Below, piece by piece: positions 56,635 through 64,000 of a stretch of 64,000 nucleotides of DNA. Source of the stretch: Edaphobacter dinghuensis (GTDB lineage: Bacteria > Acidobacteriota > Terriglobia > Terriglobales > Acidobacteriaceae). The notes under the pieces were generated by a model. The model was not told where the DNA came from, did no database searches, and was given only the letters and a program-made list of their open reading frames with translations. Positions within the stretch are counted from its first letter, which is position 1; each line of letters opens with the position of its first letter. The stretch is taken from the NCBI RefSeq assembly GCF_014640335.1, contig NZ_BMGT01000003.1, positions 107,149 to 171,148 on the forward strand, in the 5' to 3' direction. The translations under genes were made by a program, and so were the position numbers.

Positions 56635-58737
56635 ATGGCGGAGTTTCTGTTCGAGATTGGTCTGGAAGAGATTCCAGCGCGGATGATTGCCAGCGCAGAG
56701 GCAGAGCTGCAACAGCGCGTGGTGGCAATGCTGGAGCGGGAAAGACTTGTATCGGCTGGAGTTGCGAGCAAGAGCTTCGCTACGCCCCGACGTCTTGCCG
56801 TCTGGGTGGCAGAGGTTGCCGAGCGTCAGCAGGACATTACGGAAGAGCTGGTGGGGCCTTCGGTAAAGGTGGCCTTCAAAGACGGTGTGCCTACTCCGGC
56901 TGCTGAGGCATTTGCCAAAAAAGCAGGCGTCGCTGTTTCTTCCCTCAAGACCGTCACCACTCCTAAAGGGGAGTACATTGCGGCGAGCTCGACGAAGCAG
57001 GGGCTCGATGCGGCGGATGTGATTGTGTCTGAGCTGCCCAAAGAGCTTGCAGCAATTTACTGGGCCAAGAACATGTACTGGCGTCCGGGACGTCCGGAGC
57101 GGTTTGTTCGGCCGGTGCGCTGGATGGCAGCTCTGTTGGGGGCAAAGCCGGTAAAGGTTAGTTTTGGCGGTTATGAAGCGGGCTCTGTGACCTATGGCCA
57201 TCGAGTTCTCTTCGGCGACGAGCCAATTGCGTTGAAGTTGCCGGGTGAGTATGAGCAAACGCTGGAGAAGAGCTTTGTTGTAGCCGATGTTGCAGTTCGC
57301 AGGCATAAGATTCGCAAGGCTCTGGATGCTGTCACCCGCACCGTCGCTGAAGCTCGCTGGCGCGAAGACGAGGACTTGGTTGAGACCGTAACCCAGCTTA
57401 CGGAGTGGCCTTCGGTCATCATGGGCAGCTTCGAGACCGAATACCTGGCCTTGCCTGAGGAAGTTCTGGTGACGGTGATGCGGGATCACCAGAAATATTT
57501 CGCCGTGGAAGACAAAGCCGGGAAGCTAGCGCCACATTTTCTGGCGGTTTTGAATACCGAGGCAGATGAAGCGGGACTGGCAGTGATTCGCCATGGCAAT
57601 GAGCGCGTTCTGCGGGCGCGGTTTAACGATGCAAGATTCTTCTGGGAGTTCGATCAGCGAGTCTCTTTGGCAGATCGCGTGGAGCTTCTGAAGAACGTTA
57701 CGTTCCAGAAAGATCTGGGCAGCTATGCGGCGAAGACTGCGCGGGTGCGGAAGCTGGCATCCAACTTGGCGGGGCTGGTGCTTCAACGGAAGTGCGAGCT
57801 AAATCCTGTGGCACTCGACGAAGCGGTCTCCTTGGCCAAGACAGACCTGACGAGCGAACTGGTGAAGGAGTTTACCGAGTTGCAGGGAATCGTCGGCGGT
57901 CTGTATGCACGGGCGCAGGGGCTTAGCGCGGCTGCCGCCGATGCCATCTATGACCAATACAAACCGGTGTCGATGGAAGACTCGGTTCCGCGTACTGTTG
58001 AAGGCGCTGTGCTGGCGATGGCAGATAAGGCAGATACTATTGCCGGAATGTTTGGGCTGGGAATGGAGCCTACGGGTTCGAAAGATCCATTTGCTCTCAG
58101 ACGTGCGGCGAATGGAATTGTGAAGGTTTTGGCCGAGACGACAGTGGCGTTGCCGCTGACGCTGACTGAGGTTGCAGCCGCAGCCTGCGGGCAGAATGAG
58201 GCCTTGACGGGCAAGGTTCGTGGATTCCTAGCGGAGCGATTGGAGTTCTATCTGAGGGAAGCCCGAGGGCAAGCCTACGATGTGGTGAAAGCGGTTCTGG
58301 CTGCGGGAGCTGATGATGTTCGCGATGCTGTAGCGCGGGCAGAAGCGGTGACGGCAGTACGCGGGTCCGATGATTTTGCCGCGGTTTCAGCGGCCTTCCG
58401 GCGCATGAAGAACATTCTGGCGCAGGCGGCGGAGAAGAGCATCGCTCCGGGGGCTCACGTAGAAGATGCTCTGCTGGCGGAGGCTTCGGAGAAGGCTTTG
58501 GCGCAGAGATCTTCGGAGCTGGCAGCGCGAGTAGCGTCTTTACGAGCAGAGAAGAACTACAAAGCTGCGCTCGAGTCGATCGCTACACTGCGTCCGCAGG
58601 TAGATGCCTTCTTCGACGGTGTGATGGTGATGGTGCCGGAGCCTGAGGTTCGAGCAAATCGTCTGGCTCTGCTCACGCAGGTGTTGGGAGATTTTTCGGG
58701 GATCGCGGATTTTTCAGAGATTGTGACGGCCGGATAG
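56635..58737 (+). CDS. glyS: Glycine-tRNA ligase beta subunit
   Basis: 700 residues. EFLFEIGLEEIPARMIASAE is the diagnostic GlyS start. VRPVRWMAALLGAKPVKVSF, TVMRDHQKYFAVEDKAGKLA and ARFFWEFDQRVSLADRVELL continue the N-terminal region. An HD-like and an anticodon-binding part follow, with MADKADTIAGMFGLGMEPTG and KDPFALRRAANGIVKVLAE. It provides tRNA binding for the alpha2-beta2 enzyme. Confidence 0.97.
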   Translation: MAEFLFEIGLEEIPARMIASAEAELQQRVVAMLERERLVSAGVASKSFATPRRLAVWVAEVAERQQDITEELVGPSVKVAFKDGVPTPAAEAFAKKAGVAVSSLKTVTTPKGEYIAASSTKQGLDAADVIVSELPKELAAIYWAKNMYWRPGRPERFVRPVRWMAALLGAKPVKVSFGGYEAGSVTYGHRVLFGDEPIALKLPGEYEQTLEKSFVVADVAVRRHKIRKALDAVTRTVAEARWREDEDLVETVTQLTEWPSVIMGSFETEYLALPEEVLVTVMRDHQKYFAVEDKAGKLAPHFLAVLNTEADEAGLAVIRHGNERVLRARFNDARFFWEFDQRVSLADRVELLKNVTFQKDLGSYAAKTARVRKLASNLAGLVLQRKCELNPVALDEAVSLAKTDLTSELVKEFTELQGIVGGLYARAQGLSAAAADAIYDQYKPVSMEDSVPRTVEGAVLAMADKADTIAGMFGLGMEPTGSKDPFALRRAANGIVKVLAETTVALPLTLTEVAAAACGQNEALTGKVRGFLAERLEFYLREARGQAYDVVKAVLAAGADDVRDAVARAEAVTAVRGSDDFAAVSAAFRRMKNILAQAAEKSIAPGAHVEDALLAEASEKALAQRSSELAARVASLRAEKNYKAALESIATLRPQVDAFFDGVMVMVPEPEVRANRLALLTQVLGDFSGIADFSEIVTAG

Positions 58738-58784
58738 GTAAAAGTATTTCAAAGTCGTAGCTTGTATATTGGCCGCTCAGGAAA

Positions 58785-58802
58785 GATGTAACGCTTTACA
58801 TC
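58785..58802. promoter_or_regulatory. LacI-type operator-like palindrome
   Basis: GATGTAACGCTTTACATC is symmetric at 16 of 18 positions, with TGTAA and TTACA half sites as in many LacI-family operators. It lies 61 bases ahead of the GH35-type gene, and the LacI-family gene at 62966-63985 is the natural candidate for its ligand. Confidence 0.6.
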
Positions 58803-58862
58803 CAAAGGTTTTTGTCGTCTAGTTGGTACTGCGGTTAAACGTCCGGTCGATCGGAGTCATCC

Positions 58863-60506
58863 TTGACACACTTGTCTCGCGCTGCCACGTTGCTGATTGT
58901 GTTGTGCAGTCTCTCTCTCTATTCTTTTGCCGACGACATCCCTCATCTGGAAAAGAAGGATGGCCGCTTCGCGCTGATCGTCGATGGTCAACCATTCCTG
59001 ATGCTCGGTGCTCAGATTAATAACTCAAGCTCGTGGGCGAGTGAGCTGCCAAAGGTCTGGCCGGCGCTTGAAGATATGCATGTCAACACCGTCGAAGCGC
59101 CTGTCTATTGGGAGACGATGGAGCCGGAGCCGGGCAAGTTCGATTTTGCAAACGTTGACCTTTTGGTGAATGGCGCGCGCGAGCATCATCTGCATCTGGT
59201 GTTGCTCTGGTTCGGCACATGGAAGAACGGTCAGGCGCATTATGTGCCGGAGTGGGTAAAGACTCAGCCTGAAAAGTATCCACGTGAGATAAGTTCCTAC
59301 GGAAAGGTTCTCGATGTTCTGTCTCCTAATTCGGAGACCAATCTTGATGCGGATAAGACTGCATTCTCGGCATTGATGCGGCATATCAAAGAGATCGACT
59401 CTGCGCAGCACACGGTCATCATGATTCAGGTTGAAAATGAATCGGGATCGATAGGGTCTGTTCGTGACTTCTCACCTGCCGCTCAAAAGGACTTCAACGC
59501 GCAGGTTCCGTCCTCATTGGTGAATGCTCTCCATCTGACCTCGGGCACGTGGTCGAAGGTCTTTGGTGCGGATGCGGATGAACGCTTCGCTGCGTACTCG
59601 ACTGCGCGGTATATCAATGAGGTAGCGCGTGCGGGCAAGGCCGAGTATTCGCTACCGATGTACTGCAATGTGTGGATAACCTATCCTGTTGCCGCGCTTG
59701 AAAATCGCGATCATCCAAGCCCTGGACAAGAGTATCCGAGCGGAGGTCCTCAGCAGGGCAATATTGGAATATGGAAGGCTGCGGCACCATCGATCGATAT
59801 TCTCGCTCCGGATTTTTACTCCAACGATGTGGCGCTTTATCACAAGACGGTTGCTGCCTACCATCGCGATGACAACGCGCTCTTTATCCCCGAGACCGGC
59901 AGAGGACCGAACTTTGGAAAGTATTTCTTTTATGCGCTCGGTCATGGAGCGATTGGCTTTTCTCCCTTTGGCGTGGACTATACGGGGTGGTGGGGTACTG
60001 AGAAGGTGCCGGAGTCTATGTCCGAGAATTATTCGCTCGTAGGCCCCATGGATCGAGAGATCGCCAAGCTCAACTTCGACGGCAAGCTGCAGACCGCAGT
60101 CGAACAAAAAGGCGAGCCAAGACAGTCTCTTCATTTCGACGGAGTAGATGCAATTGTGTCATTCGGTTTTCCGCAGCGGGATGGTGAAGCACCGCCGGGA
60201 ACTGCGGACGATCATGGTCGCGCGATTGTGGCGCAACTGGGACCATCGGAGTTTCTGGTGACAGGATTCGATGCGAGTGTCAGCTTCAAGGTAGCGGATG
60301 TGCCTGGGGCAGCAGCAAAGAATGAGCAGTTGGAGATTCTTCGCGCTGATGAAGGGCAATATGTCGATGGCACATGGCAGACTTCGCGCATATGGAATGG
60401 AGATCAGACAGACCGCGGATTGAACTTCAGGGGCCCAAAGCAATCGGTGATTCGCATTCGTCTGCACGTGCTTCCTCTTTATGACCAGAGCGTGCGAGAG
60501 AGATAA
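58863..60506 (+). CDS. Secreted beta-galactosidase-type glycoside hydrolase (GH35/GH42-like)
   Basis: 547 residues, TTG start, with a signal peptide (AATLLIVLCSLSLYSFA). The TIM barrel opens with FALIVDGQPFLMLGAQINNS and VNTVEAPVYWETMEPEPGKF. The acid/base Glu is in VIMIQVENESGS and the probable nucleophile in ALFIPETGRGPNF. A C-terminal beta domain (SFGFPQRDGEAPPGTADDHG onwards) resembles DUF5597, found with this enzyme group. It should cleave terminal beta-galactosides in the periplasm. It is probably repressed through the operator upstream and co-transcribed with the GH2 gene 48 bases downstream. Confidence 0.88.
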   Translation: MTHLSRAATLLIVLCSLSLYSFADDIPHLEKKDGRFALIVDGQPFLMLGAQINNSSSWASELPKVWPALEDMHVNTVEAPVYWETMEPEPGKFDFANVDLLVNGAREHHLHLVLLWFGTWKNGQAHYVPEWVKTQPEKYPREISSYGKVLDVLSPNSETNLDADKTAFSALMRHIKEIDSAQHTVIMIQVENESGSIGSVRDFSPAAQKDFNAQVPSSLVNALHLTSGTWSKVFGADADERFAAYSTARYINEVARAGKAEYSLPMYCNVWITYPVAALENRDHPSPGQEYPSGGPQQGNIGIWKAAAPSIDILAPDFYSNDVALYHKTVAAYHRDDNALFIPETGRGPNFGKYFFYALGHGAIGFSPFGVDYTGWWGTEKVPESMSENYSLVGPMDREIAKLNFDGKLQTAVEQKGEPRQSLHFDGVDAIVSFGFPQRDGEAPPGTADDHGRAIVAQLGPSEFLVTGFDASVSFKVADVPGAAAKNEQLEILRADEGQYVDGTWQTSRIWNGDQTDRGLNFRGPKQSVIRIRLHVLPLYDQSVRER

Positions 60507-60554
60507 CGGCTGAGGTTCAGTTAAAAGCGGTACAAAGAATATTGGAGAATTTTT

Positions 60555-62969
60555 ATGTTGAGACGCGACTTCATTAAAACGACAGGCACACTTCTTGCCG
60601 CATCTACCCTTCCCAGTGCTGCGGCGCTCGCATCATCGACGGAGGATGGATCGACGCGATCTGTTATTTCGATCAACCGCAACTGGCGTTATCATCCCGC
60701 AAAGGTAGAAGGCGCACATGCTCCGGAGTTCGACGACTCATCGTTTGAGCGCGTCGTTGTGCCGCACACGAACGTTCGCCTTCCATGGCACAACTTCGAT
60801 GATAAAGATTATGAATTCGTCTCCACTTATCGGCGACGCTTCAAGTATCCGGCGAACGCTAAAGGGAAGCGAGTCTTTGTTGATTTCGAAGGTGTGATGA
60901 CTGCATCGACTGTTTGGATCAATGGCGTCGCTCTCGGCGAATACAAAGGCGGCTTTACGCCATTTTCCTTTGAGCTTACTCCGCATCTTCATACAGACGC
61001 AGAGAATGTGCTGGTCGTCCAGGTCGATTCAACAGAACGCGCCGATATCCCACCCTTTGGATACGAGATCGACTACATGACCTTCGGTGGCATCTATCGC
61101 GAGGTCTCGCTGCGAGTTGTTTCGCCGACGTACATCGACAATATATTTGCTCATCCCAAAGACGTTTTAGGCGACTCGCCCTCGCTCGATGTGGATTGCT
61201 TTCTTGCCGGTCCTCATCCTGAGGACGGGTTGGCGCTTGAGATTGAGCTGCGCGATGGCGATCAGGTTGTCGCCAAGCAAAGTCAGCTTGTGAAGAAATA
61301 CGTACCGACGACGGACGCCGCTTCTCCGCTCGATCCAACGACCAGCGCGCCGGTATATGCGAGTGTGCAGACTACTTCAGATCCGGCATTGCACACAGTC
61401 TCCCTGGATCATCTTGGAAAGATACAGTTGTGGGATCTTGAGCGGCCCCATCTTTACAGCGTTCATGTGCGGCTCTTGCGTTCCGGGCAGGTGATCGACG
61501 AAGAATCGCGCCGCATTGGATTTCGCGAGGCTACGTTCACCGATCACGGCTTCTCATTAAATGGAAAGATCATTAAATTGCGTGGTCTCGATCGGCACCA
61601 GACATTTCCCTTTGTTGGTCAGGCGATGCCTGCGCGTGTTCAGCGTAAAGATGCTGAGATTCTGCGCCAGGGGATGCACTGCAATATCGTTCGCACCTCG
61701 CATTATCCGCAGTCTCGACACTTTCTGGATCGCTGCGATGAGATCGGGCTTCTTGTTCTCGAAGAGATTCCCGGATGGCAGCACATCGGACCGGAGCCAT
61801 GGAAGCAGATCTCTATCGACAATGTCGGCAGGATGATTCGTCGTGACTGGAACCACCCTTCCATCATCTTATGGGGCGTACGCATTAACGAGTCCAAGGA
61901 CGATCACAGCTTCTATACACGAACCAATGCGTTGGCGCACGCTCTCGATAAGACACGACAGACTGGCGGCATCCGCTACTTTCAGGAATCGGAGTTCCTT
62001 GAAGATGTCTTTACAATGAATGACTTCGGTTTCCCATTGAAGAAGCCGAATCACCCCAGATATCTCAACACTGAATTTGTAGGTCATACGTTTCCTACAA
62101 AGACGACCGATGACGACGAGCGCCAGCGCGAGCATACGCTGCGTCATGCACGCATCCACAATCAGCTTGCATCGGACCCGCAGTATGCGGGCGGTATCGG
62201 CTGGTGTGCCTTTGACTACAACACGCATTCCAACTTCGGAGCGGGCGACCGAATCTGCTACCACGGCGTTGCTGATATGTTTCGCGAGCCGAAGCCGGCA
62301 GCGGGCTTCTATAAATCACAGTGCGACCCTGCGGAGGAGATTGTTCTGGAGCCTGCATTCCATTGGGCAAAGAGCGATGAATCGGTCGGCTTCTCGAAGG
62401 CTGTTGTCTGTTCGAACTGCGATCATCTGAAGTTCTATCTTCGTGAGCGCAGCCTTGAGAGCAATCCGTGGACGTTGTTTGCGGAGCTTGATCCTGATAA
62501 AGAAGAGTTCGGAAATCTGGTTTATGCTCCGTTCATTCTTGAGCTTTCAGCAATAGACAGGAAGCAGTTTGAATTTGCCTGGGGAGATCTCCGGATCGAC
62601 GGATATCTGAAAGGGAAGAAGGTCATCTCCAAATCGCTGTCCGGGCTTGGGGTCGATCGTCAATTCCATCTATTGCCAGACGACACAACTCTTGCAGCCG
62701 ATGGAGCTGATACCACTCGTGTAGTGCTTCGAGTGACGGATGAATTCGGTGCGGTGCGCACTTATGCCAATGATCCGATTATCTTCACGCTGGAAGGACC
62801 TGCAGAGCTTCTCGGAGATAATCCGTTTGCGCTGATCGGTGGAACCGGTGCGGTCTGGATTCGTGCAAAAGAGACGGCGGGTACAGTGAAGTTAACGGCA
62901 AAGCATCCGCGACTCGGATCGCAGACAGTCGAATTTAATTTGACGGCTGCTCCTTCCGAATTGATTTAG
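60555..62969 (+). CDS. Tat-exported GH2-family glycoside hydrolase
   Basis: 804 residues. RRDFIKTTG followed by a hydrophobic stretch is a twin-arginine signal, so the protein is folded before export. GH2 domains follow: the jelly-roll (TVWINGVALGEYKGGFTPFS), the immunoglobulin-like domain, and the barrel with LRGLDRHQTFPFVGQAMPAR and RTSHYPQSRHFLDRCDEIGL. The acid/base Glu is in ILWGVRINESKDD and the nucleophile probably in YLNTEFVGHTFP. A C-terminal DUF4982-like part is present. Beta-galactosidase is likely but beta-glucuronidase or mannosidase cannot be excluded. Its stop overlaps that of the convergent regulator gene (TTAG). Confidence 0.9.
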   Translation: MLRRDFIKTTGTLLAASTLPSAAALASSTEDGSTRSVISINRNWRYHPAKVEGAHAPEFDDSSFERVVVPHTNVRLPWHNFDDKDYEFVSTYRRRFKYPANAKGKRVFVDFEGVMTASTVWINGVALGEYKGGFTPFSFELTPHLHTDAENVLVVQVDSTERADIPPFGYEIDYMTFGGIYREVSLRVVSPTYIDNIFAHPKDVLGDSPSLDVDCFLAGPHPEDGLALEIELRDGDQVVAKQSQLVKKYVPTTDAASPLDPTTSAPVYASVQTTSDPALHTVSLDHLGKIQLWDLERPHLYSVHVRLLRSGQVIDEESRRIGFREATFTDHGFSLNGKIIKLRGLDRHQTFPFVGQAMPARVQRKDAEILRQGMHCNIVRTSHYPQSRHFLDRCDEIGLLVLEEIPGWQHIGPEPWKQISIDNVGRMIRRDWNHPSIILWGVRINESKDDHSFYTRTNALAHALDKTRQTGGIRYFQESEFLEDVFTMNDFGFPLKKPNHPRYLNTEFVGHTFPTKTTDDDERQREHTLRHARIHNQLASDPQYAGGIGWCAFDYNTHSNFGAGDRICYHGVADMFREPKPAAGFYKSQCDPAEEIVLEPAFHWAKSDESVGFSKAVVCSNCDHLKFYLRERSLESNPWTLFAELDPDKEEFGNLVYAPFILELSAIDRKQFEFAWGDLRIDGYLKGKKVISKSLSGLGVDRQFHLLPDDTTLAADGADTTRVVLRVTDEFGAVRTYANDPIIFTLEGPAELLGDNPFALIGGTGAVWIRAKETAGTVKLTAKHPRLGSQTVEFNLTAAPSELI

Positions 62970-63985
62970 CGGGTGCTTTTTATAACTGGCCCAGTGGATT
63001 GGCGCAGGATTAGTGTTGGTTGAACATCATAATCCTCGCCAATCGGAGGCTTCTTCGTCTTTGCCTGTGAGGATTGGTAGAGCGCTCGAAAGGCCGCGGT
63101 TGCAATCTCGATGCGCGGTAGACGAAGGGTCGTCAACGAAGGCTGTGTATAGGCGCTTAGCTGAATATCGTCGTACCCGACGATCGAGATTTCTTCGGGA
63201 ATGCGCAATCCACGCTCATGAATTGCTCCCATCGCGCCAATCGCTGTCAGATCGTTAGATGCTACGATCGCTGTCGGCTTTGCGCCGGAGTTAAGTATCC
63301 GAAGCATCGCTTCGTGACCACCGTCGGCGCGATGGTTGGCCTCTTGAATCAAGGCCGAATCGCGTTTTAGTCCGTGCCTTTCGAGGCTCTTAAGGAATGC
63401 CTGGAAGCGGGTGCGAGCTGAAAACAGATCGAGCGGGCCGCTGATAAATGCGATCTTGCGGTGTCCCAGCTCTACCAGGTGATCCATCGCCATGGCTACG
63501 CCGGCGGCATGGTCGACTCGGACACGGCTTACACCAGGCCCCAGTGCTCCCACATCCATAAAAACCAGCGGAATATTTCGATGGCTGAAGACTTTGATCA
63601 AGCGATCTTCCATCTCGGAGGTCATGATGGCAACGCCATCAACTTTGCGCTGCATCATGCGTGTGACACAACTCTCCATACGCGCGGGATCGTAATTAGT
63701 ATTGGCGACGAGCACCTCCTGTCCATGCTCGACCGCAATATCTTCAAAAGATTTCACCAACTCCGGAAAGAATGGATTTGTGATGTCGGAGATGATTAGG
63801 CCATAGAGGCTGCTGCGTCCGGAGCCAAGCGAACGAGCGTTGGTATCGGGATAAAACTGAAGCGCCTCAACGGCGCGTCGAACTCGCTCTGCAGTCTTGG
63901 GGGTTACCTTGTCGGAGCCATTGATGGTTCGCGACACAGTGGCAGTGGAAACCCCGGCTCTTCGGGCGACAGCTTTAATATTCAT
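62966..63985 (-). CDS. LacI-family transcriptional regulator
   Basis: 339 residues. The helix-turn-helix and hinge are standard: NIKAVARRAGVSTATVSRTI, NGSDKVTPKTAERVRRAVEA and LGSGRSSLYGLIISDITNPF. The sugar-binding domain follows, with GVSRVRVDHAAGVAMAMDHL, ELGHRKIAFISGPLDLFSAR and GYDDIQLSAYTQPSLTTLRL. It is expected to repress the convergent GH35/GH2 genes until a sugar inducer binds. A candidate operator is at 58785-58802. The start lies 15 bases from the right end of the window, so its own promoter is outside. Confidence 0.95.
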   Translation of the reverse strand: MNIKAVARRAGVSTATVSRTINGSDKVTPKTAERVRRAVEALQFYPDTNARSLGSGRSSLYGLIISDITNPFFPELVKSFEDIAVEHGQEVLVANTNYDPARMESCVTRMMQRKVDGVAIMTSEMEDRLIKVFSHRNIPLVFMDVGALGPGVSRVRVDHAAGVAMAMDHLVELGHRKIAFISGPLDLFSARTRFQAFLKSLERHGLKRDSALIQEANHRADGGHEAMLRILNSGAKPTAIVASNDLTAIGAMGAIHERGLRIPEEISIVGYDDIQLSAYTQPSLTTLRLPRIEIATAAFRALYQSSQAKTKKPPIGEDYDVQPTLILRQSTGPVIKSTR

Positions 63986-64000
63986 GTCGGTAATCCCATT

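Noticed and set aside
1-64000. CRISPR arrays, transposases, integrases, phage genes, rRNA or tRNA genes
   Set aside because: I saw no regularly spaced direct repeats of CRISPR type, no mobile-element protein and no structure I could call an rRNA or tRNA. A tRNA scan would be needed to be certain for tRNAs.

Overview
The window looks like chromosomal DNA of an acidobacterium, most likely family Acidobacteriaceae (Edaphobacter/Granulicella/Terriglobus-like); the genus cannot be fixed from this sequence alone. Pointers are a VWA protein of the type named after acidobacteria (52454-53383), a GC-rich Gram-negative gene set (Omp85, TamB, a SurA-like chaperone, split glyQ/glyS) and several secreted glycoside-degrading enzymes. 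I see no rRNA, tRNA, CRISPR array, transposase, integrase or phage gene, so this reads as a stable chromosomal segment rather than an island.

Layout. 0.2-2.3 kb (minus): a YVTN beta-propeller lipoprotein and RNase PH. 2.6-5.0 kb: a soluble histidine kinase and an NtrC-type sigma-54 activator behind a sigma-54-like promoter. 5.0-6.3 kb: three small genes (ICMT-like methyltransferase, UBP-type zinc finger, CDGSH Fe-S protein). 6.3-12.5 kb: CocE/NonD hydrolase, NUDIX hydrolase, then a translationally coupled pair of GH89 alpha-N-acetylglucosaminidase and HGSNAT-like acyltransferase. 12.5-15.6 kb (minus): an outer-membrane barrel protein coupled to a small basic protein, and a phospholipase C-type phosphoesterase. 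15.7-17.3 kb: an AsmA-like protein. 17.3-25.7 kb (minus): a long same-strand array of MFS transporter, HugZ-like protein, small membrane protein, COG4280 membrane protein, VWA protein, methyltransferase, alginate lyase, MoxR/ChlI-like AAA+ ATPase and TPR protein. 25.8-30.3 kb: thioesterase, a cysteine-free Mrp/ApbC ATPase, and hrcA-grpE-dnaJ without dnaK. 30.4-33.5 kb (minus): rsmE, a membrane-anchored unknown, an AI-2E-type permease and shikimate kinase. 33.5-36.3 kb: a small orphan transcription unit, an ECF sigma/anti-sigma pair and a MoeB/ThiF-like enzyme.

36.4-45.0 kb is an envelope-biogenesis operon: a seven-POTRA Omp85 protein, a SurA-like chaperone without a PPIase domain, and TamB. 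It is followed by a triple-BON periplasmic protein and a UbiA-type prenyltransferase. 46.8-47.4 kb holds two small stress-type proteins (CsbD, lmo0937 family). 47.5-58.7 kb is mostly housekeeping: pheA, lon, a DUF488 protein, moaD-moaE, the VWA protein, an inositol monophosphatase, ferredoxin, recO, glyQ and glyS. 58.8-64.0 kb is a carbohydrate locus with a GH35-type and a GH2-type enzyme, a convergent LacI-family regulator and a matching operator-like palindrome.

The points I consider most worth a second look are the GH89/HGSNAT coupling, the Mrp ATPase without a single cysteine, a MoaD whose terminal Gly-Gly is buried by a seven-residue tail, the seven-POTRA Omp85/SurA-like/TamB operon, and an orphan small gene or sRNA with its own promoter, palindrome and terminator near 33.6-33.8 kb.
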